8,976 nt of DNA. Origin: Promethearchaeota archaeon (GTDB lineage Archaea; Asgardarchaeota; Lokiarchaeia; Sigynarchaeales; SOKP01). Position numbers and translations under genes: made by a program. Each line of letters starts with the position of its first letter. The first letter of the stretch is position 1. Below are positions 6,166-8,976 of the stretch, piece by piece. The stretch is taken from contig SDNN01000118.1 of assembly GCA_004524425.1 (NCBI GenBank), forward strand, positions 1 through 8,976. The letters are read 5' to 3'. The notes under the pieces are model-generated. The model worked only from the letters and a program-made list of their open reading frames with translations. It was not told the DNA's origin and made no database searches.

Positions 6166-6203
6166 TAATTTGATATGTTAATATAACACACTATTACTTT
6201 CGG

Positions 6204-7727
6204 ATGATTTTAAAAAACATGACTTCAGAATTAGAAAATAAAATCGAAAGATTCAATCAAGACTTAGAGCAAGCAAAGGATTATTTTTTAAAGCATTTAG
6301 GAGAATTTGATTCCATAACACGAGTTTATACCCATATAGATGCTGATGGATTATCAGCTGGGTCAATTATTGGGAAAGCATTATATAGAGAAAATTTACC
6401 TTTTCAAATAAATATTCTACGCCAACTTGAAAGAGAAGAAATAATTAAAATAGCTAATAATGAATATAATGGATTCATGATCTTCTGTGATTTCGGCAGT
6501 GGCCAGTATCTGGATCTTCAAAAAGAATTGTTATTGAAAGGATATAAGGGACATTTCATCATTTTAGATCATCATCTTCCACAGAACATAGGAAATAAAC
6601 AAGAAGTTGATAAGATAGAAGATATTCATATTGAAACAAGCCCATGGCACATAAATCCCTATTTTTATGGAGTTGACGGTAGTACTGGAATCTCTGGATC
6701 TTCCATTTGTTATTTTTTTGCAAAATGCTTAAATGATAAAAATATAGATTTATCTCCAATTGCAGTTGTTGGATCCATAGGAGATATACAAAATCAAGGA
6801 CCTAACAAATCATTCAGCGGATTGAATTCTTTAGTAATAGAGGATGCAAAAAAAGCGGGTCTAATTGAAATCGTTGATGATTTGAATTTCTCTACAATTA
6901 AACCATTAAATGAAGCGATTGCTTATTCATCAGATATCAAATTGCCGGGGTTAACTGGCGAGACTAACAAAGCTTTGAAATTCTTGCAAACCTTAGGTAT
7001 TTTAATGGAAAATCCTGATGGGAGCGTTAAAACCTTGAACGATATGAACAAAGATGATAAGCAGAAAATCTCAAGTGCTATTATTGAATATGCCACGCTT
7101 AAATTAAATATTGAACCTGTTGAGATCATTAAAAAATTAATAGTAAATAGATACCTTTTGGTTGATGAAGTTGATTCAGAATTAAGAGATGCGGATGAGT
7201 TTTCAAACCTTCTTAATGCATGTGGACGGACAGATAATGGATCGCTGGGAATAGCAATAGCCATGGGTGATAGAAATAAAGCATTATTACAATCAAAAGA
7301 CGTCTTATTAAATTACAAGAAATCTTTATTAAGAGCTCTTTCTTGGATAAGTGAAGAAGATAAAATTCAACAGAAAGCACATGTTCAATTTTTCTTTGGC
7401 GAAGAGGTGATACCAGAAAACATCATTGGAACCGTTTCATCCATGCTGGTTTTTGATAAAAGAGACATAATTGATAAAAATAAACCCATTTTTGGTTGCG
7501 CTCTCAGGGAGGAGCAAGGAGTTTATAAAATATCAGGAAGAGCATCTAAAAAATTAGTGAATAAAGGTCTAAATCTTTCTGAAGTAATAAGAGAAGCCTT
7601 AGAGTTAAGTAATTTAGATGCTTTAGGAGGGGGTCATCCTCCCGCTGCGGGAACTAAGGTCCCAGTAGATAAAATAGAAGTGTTCTTGGAAAATTGTAAT
7701 AGTGTGGTAAAAAAACAGTTAGAATAA
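6204..7727 (+). CDS. RecJ-like DHH/DHHA1 family phosphoesterase (predicted single-strand exonuclease)
   Basis: The 507-residue protein belongs to the archaeal RecJ-like branch of the DHH superfamily: metal-dependent phosphodiesterases acting on single-stranded DNA or RNA, including the GAN/RecJ proteins that associate with the archaeal replicative helicase complex. The DHH domain motifs are complete: HIDADG (44-49; D46, D48), FCDFGS (94-99; D96), LDHH (121-124) and GSIGDI (190-195; D194). Then NACGRTDNGSLGIA (338-351), typical of the archaeal subfamily, and the DHHA1 nucleic-acid-binding motif LGGGHPPAAG (474-483). All metal ligands are present, so the enzyme should be active. Length is close to the usual 450-500. 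Residues 8-30 form an acidic N-terminal helix. An alternative start is the ATG at 6219 (MTSELENK). It is convergent with the beta-CASP gene, 16 bases apart. Whether it serves replication, repair or RNA turnover cannot be decided from sequence. Confidence 0.9.
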   Translation: MILKNMTSELENKIERFNQDLEQAKDYFLKHLGEFDSITRVYTHIDADGLSAGSIIGKALYRENLPFQINILRQLEREEIIKIANNEYNGFMIFCDFGSGQYLDLQKELLLKGYKGHFIILDHHLPQNIGNKQEVDKIEDIHIETSPWHINPYFYGVDGSTGISGSSICYFFAKCLNDKNIDLSPIAVVGSIGDIQNQGPNKSFSGLNSLVIEDAKKAGLIEIVDDLNFSTIKPLNEAIAYSSDIKLPGLTGETNKALKFLQTLGILMENPDGSVKTLNDMNKDDKQKISSAIIEYATLKLNIEPVEIIKKLIVNRYLLVDEVDSELRDADEFSNLLNACGRTDNGSLGIAIAMGDRNKALLQSKDVLLNYKKSLLRALSWISEEDKIQQKAHVQFFFGEEVIPENIIGTVSSMLVFDKRDIIDKNKPIFGCALREEQGVYKISGRASKKLVNKGLNLSEVIREALELSNLDALGGGHPPAAGTKVPVDKIEVFLENCNSVVKKQLE

Positions 7728-7743
7728 CTAATTTCTATGAATT

Positions 7744-8976
7744 TTAAATGTAATATGTCTCTCCAACTTCAGGGGCTACAGCATTATAACCTTCATGTGC
7801 GAGAATACTTGATAATTTTATCGTGGCTTCTGGATCACCATGTATGCAAAATACATCTTTATTTCCACTATGAAAGGATAAATTGTGGATATATTTTTGC
7901 ATTTCATCTCCATCAGCATGACTTGAAAAATCAAAATAGTCATAATCACACTTTGCCTTTATTGAAATGTTTTCCTTCAGTTTTACTCCTCTATTAGTGC
8001 TTTTAAATTCAATAGAACCCTTATCAATCAGATTTTTTCCGGGAGTTCCTTCCACTTGATATCCTACAAGATAGATTGCTGATAATGGATCATTGAGTAC
8101 CGATCTCACGAATTCAAATGCTGCTCCACCTTTCAACATACCTGATGGTGCTATAATAACTCCATTTGAATTTCTGGCAATATTTCTTACCTTTCTATTG
8201 TTAATAAATTTAGCTCTTTTCAGAGCCTTTTTATACTCGGAATAATTATTTATGGATTCTGGATAATCTAAGTAAAGATGTGAAACTTTTTTGGCTAAAC
8301 CATCAATATAAACCTTACCTGAAAATTGATATTTTTGTAATATTAACAAGGCTTCTTGAGACCTTGCCACACCAAATGCGGGTACTAGCACTCTACCTCC
8401 ATTTTCAGTTGCATTTGAGATGCGATCAACAAAATCATGTTCAATCTCAGATCTTTGAGGGTGGTTTCGAAGGGTGTACGTTGATTCAGTTATTAGTGCA
8501 TCCAAATCAGGAATGTTTGAAGCGTTTGGAAGAAGATTTGATTTTACTAGATTGGTGGATCTTGTATTGATATCCCCCGTATATAAAATTTTCTTATTAT
8601 CCACCTCAACCAAGATTGACACGCTCCCTGGAATATGACCTGCATTAAAAAAAGTAATGAAAAAATTGCTAGCAATCTTTTGGCGATATCCATTTTTAAG
8701 AAAATGTGAATTCCTCATGAGTTTATTTAATTCCTTATAACCAAATGGATAAGGATAGTGAGAAATTCGAATCATATCTTTTATAAGTATGCGAGTTATA
8801 GCCATGGAAACTGGATTAGTAAATAAAGGCACTTTTCCATTTCTATAAAGATATGGTAAGGCTCCTGAATGATCAATATGACAATGGGTCAATGCTACAG
8901 CTTTGAGATTATCTAAATCGGTTTCGAGTGGGAGCCTTTCTTCTTCTCTAAACCTAACACCATAATCCAATAGACA
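7744..8976 (-). CDS. Beta-CASP metallo-beta-lactamase ribonuclease, aCPSF2-like (5' end beyond right edge)
   Basis: 410 residues are visible, beginning CLLDYGV; in homologues only some 15-25 residues precede this in short aCPSF2 forms, while aCPSF1 has two KH domains there, which would lie outside the window. The zinc-binding motifs are HCHIDH (H31, H33, D35, H36), AGHIPGS (H114) and YTGD (D135). Beta-CASP motifs follow: ESTY (E164, motif A), FSSHAD (H353, motif B) and CIHGD (H379, motif C), with APSGML (276-281) before motif B. The family cleaves RNA as a two-zinc endonuclease and often 5'-3' exonuclease, in mRNA 3'-end formation and decay in the cytoplasm. The short N-terminal sequence and motif spacing favour aCPSF2 over aCPSF1 or RNase J, but this is inferred by eye. 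The TTG at 8970 should not be taken as the start because the conserved strand extends through it. All catalytic residues are intact. Confidence 0.9.
   Translation of the reverse strand, partial: CLLDYGVRFREEERLPLETDLDNLKAVALTHCHIDHSGALPYLYRNGKVPLFTNPVSMAITRILIKDMIRISHYPYPFGYKELNKLMRNSHFLKNGYRQKIASNFFITFFNAGHIPGSVSILVEVDNKKILYTGDINTRSTNLVKSNLLPNASNIPDLDALITESTYTLRNHPQRSEIEHDFVDRISNATENGGRVLVPAFGVARSQEALLILQKYQFSGKVYIDGLAKKVSHLYLDYPESINNYSEYKKALKRAKFINNRKVRNIARNSNGVIIAPSGMLKGGAAFEFVRSVLNDPLSAIYLVGYQVEGTPGKNLIDKGSIEFKSTNRGVKLKENISIKAKCDYDYFDFSSHADGDEMQKYIHNLSFHSGNKDVFCIHGDPEATIKLSSILAHEGYNAVAPEVGETYYI

Larger units (their letters stand above)
5965..6203. promoter_or_regulatory. Divergent promoter region between mch and the DHH gene, extremely A+T-rich
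   Basis: By hand count 31 of 239 bases are G or C (about 13%). The region carries TATA-like boxes for both directions but no long inverted or direct repeat that I could recognise as an operator. Only trivial reading frames (such as 11 codons from the ATG at 6029) occur, so no gene is proposed. Confidence 0.55.

Noticed and set aside
6923..7264. 113-codon minus-strand reading frame inside the DHH nuclease gene
   Set aside because: It is antisense to well-conserved DHH protein sequence, has no promoter of its own, and its translation is Ser/Leu/Ile-rich without a domain pattern.
7737..8570. Two plus-strand frames opposite the beta-CASP gene
   Set aside because: They are antisense to zinc-binding and beta-CASP motifs; the translations are His/Leu-rich shadows.
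8968..8970. TTG as start codon of the beta-CASP gene
   Set aside because: The frame remains open to the window edge and the residues before it (Cys-Leu) continue the conserved first beta strands, so the gene starts outside the window.

Overview
The window comes from an A+T-rich archaeon. The evidence is a tetrahydromethanopterin-type cyclohydrolase (Mch), an archaeal RecJ-like DHH nuclease, a CPSF-type beta-CASP ribonuclease, and TATA-like boxes placed for leaderless or short-leader transcripts with little Shine-Dalgarno signal. The Lys/Ile/Asn-rich proteins, solitary genes with long A+T spacers, and an H4MPT-linked C1 enzyme not clustered with other methanogenesis genes fit an Asgard (Lokiarchaeia-like) genome. 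That lineage call is inference; an A+T-rich methanogen cannot be excluded from this window alone.

Layout. 1-273 (-) is the N-terminal part of a single-pass membrane protein running off the left edge. 490-1728 (-) is a GT4 glycosyltransferase with the EX7E variant typical of glycolipid synthases. 1917-2999 (-) is a polytopic membrane protein of unknown function, probably starting 16 codons inside its longest reading frame. 3154-3324 (+) is a 56-residue hypothetical gene with a well-placed TATA-like box. 3538-4860 (+) is a 440-residue unrecognised protein with a C-terminal coiled-coil hairpin. 4963-5964 (-) is mch, with a GTG start. 6204-7727 (+) is the DHH/DHHA1 nuclease. 7744-8976 (-) is a beta-CASP ribonuclease cut by the right edge, probably only a little short of complete.

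The genes look mostly monocistronic. Two convergent pairs occur (unknown/mch, separated by a symmetric A/T hairpin with T-tracts, and DHH/beta-CASP, only 16 bases apart). Two divergent pairs share A+T-rich promoter regions (membrane protein/small gene, and mch/DHH, the latter gap about 13% G+C by hand count). Functions cover envelope glycosylation and membrane proteins on the left, one-carbon metabolism (Wood-Ljungdahl or methyl-branch) in the middle, and DNA and RNA processing on the right. There is no evident joint pathway.

I saw no tRNA, rRNA, CRISPR array, transposase, integrase or toxin-antitoxin pair. The region reads as ordinary archaeal chromosome, and the two unrecognised genes at 3154-4860 are the best place to look for something new.
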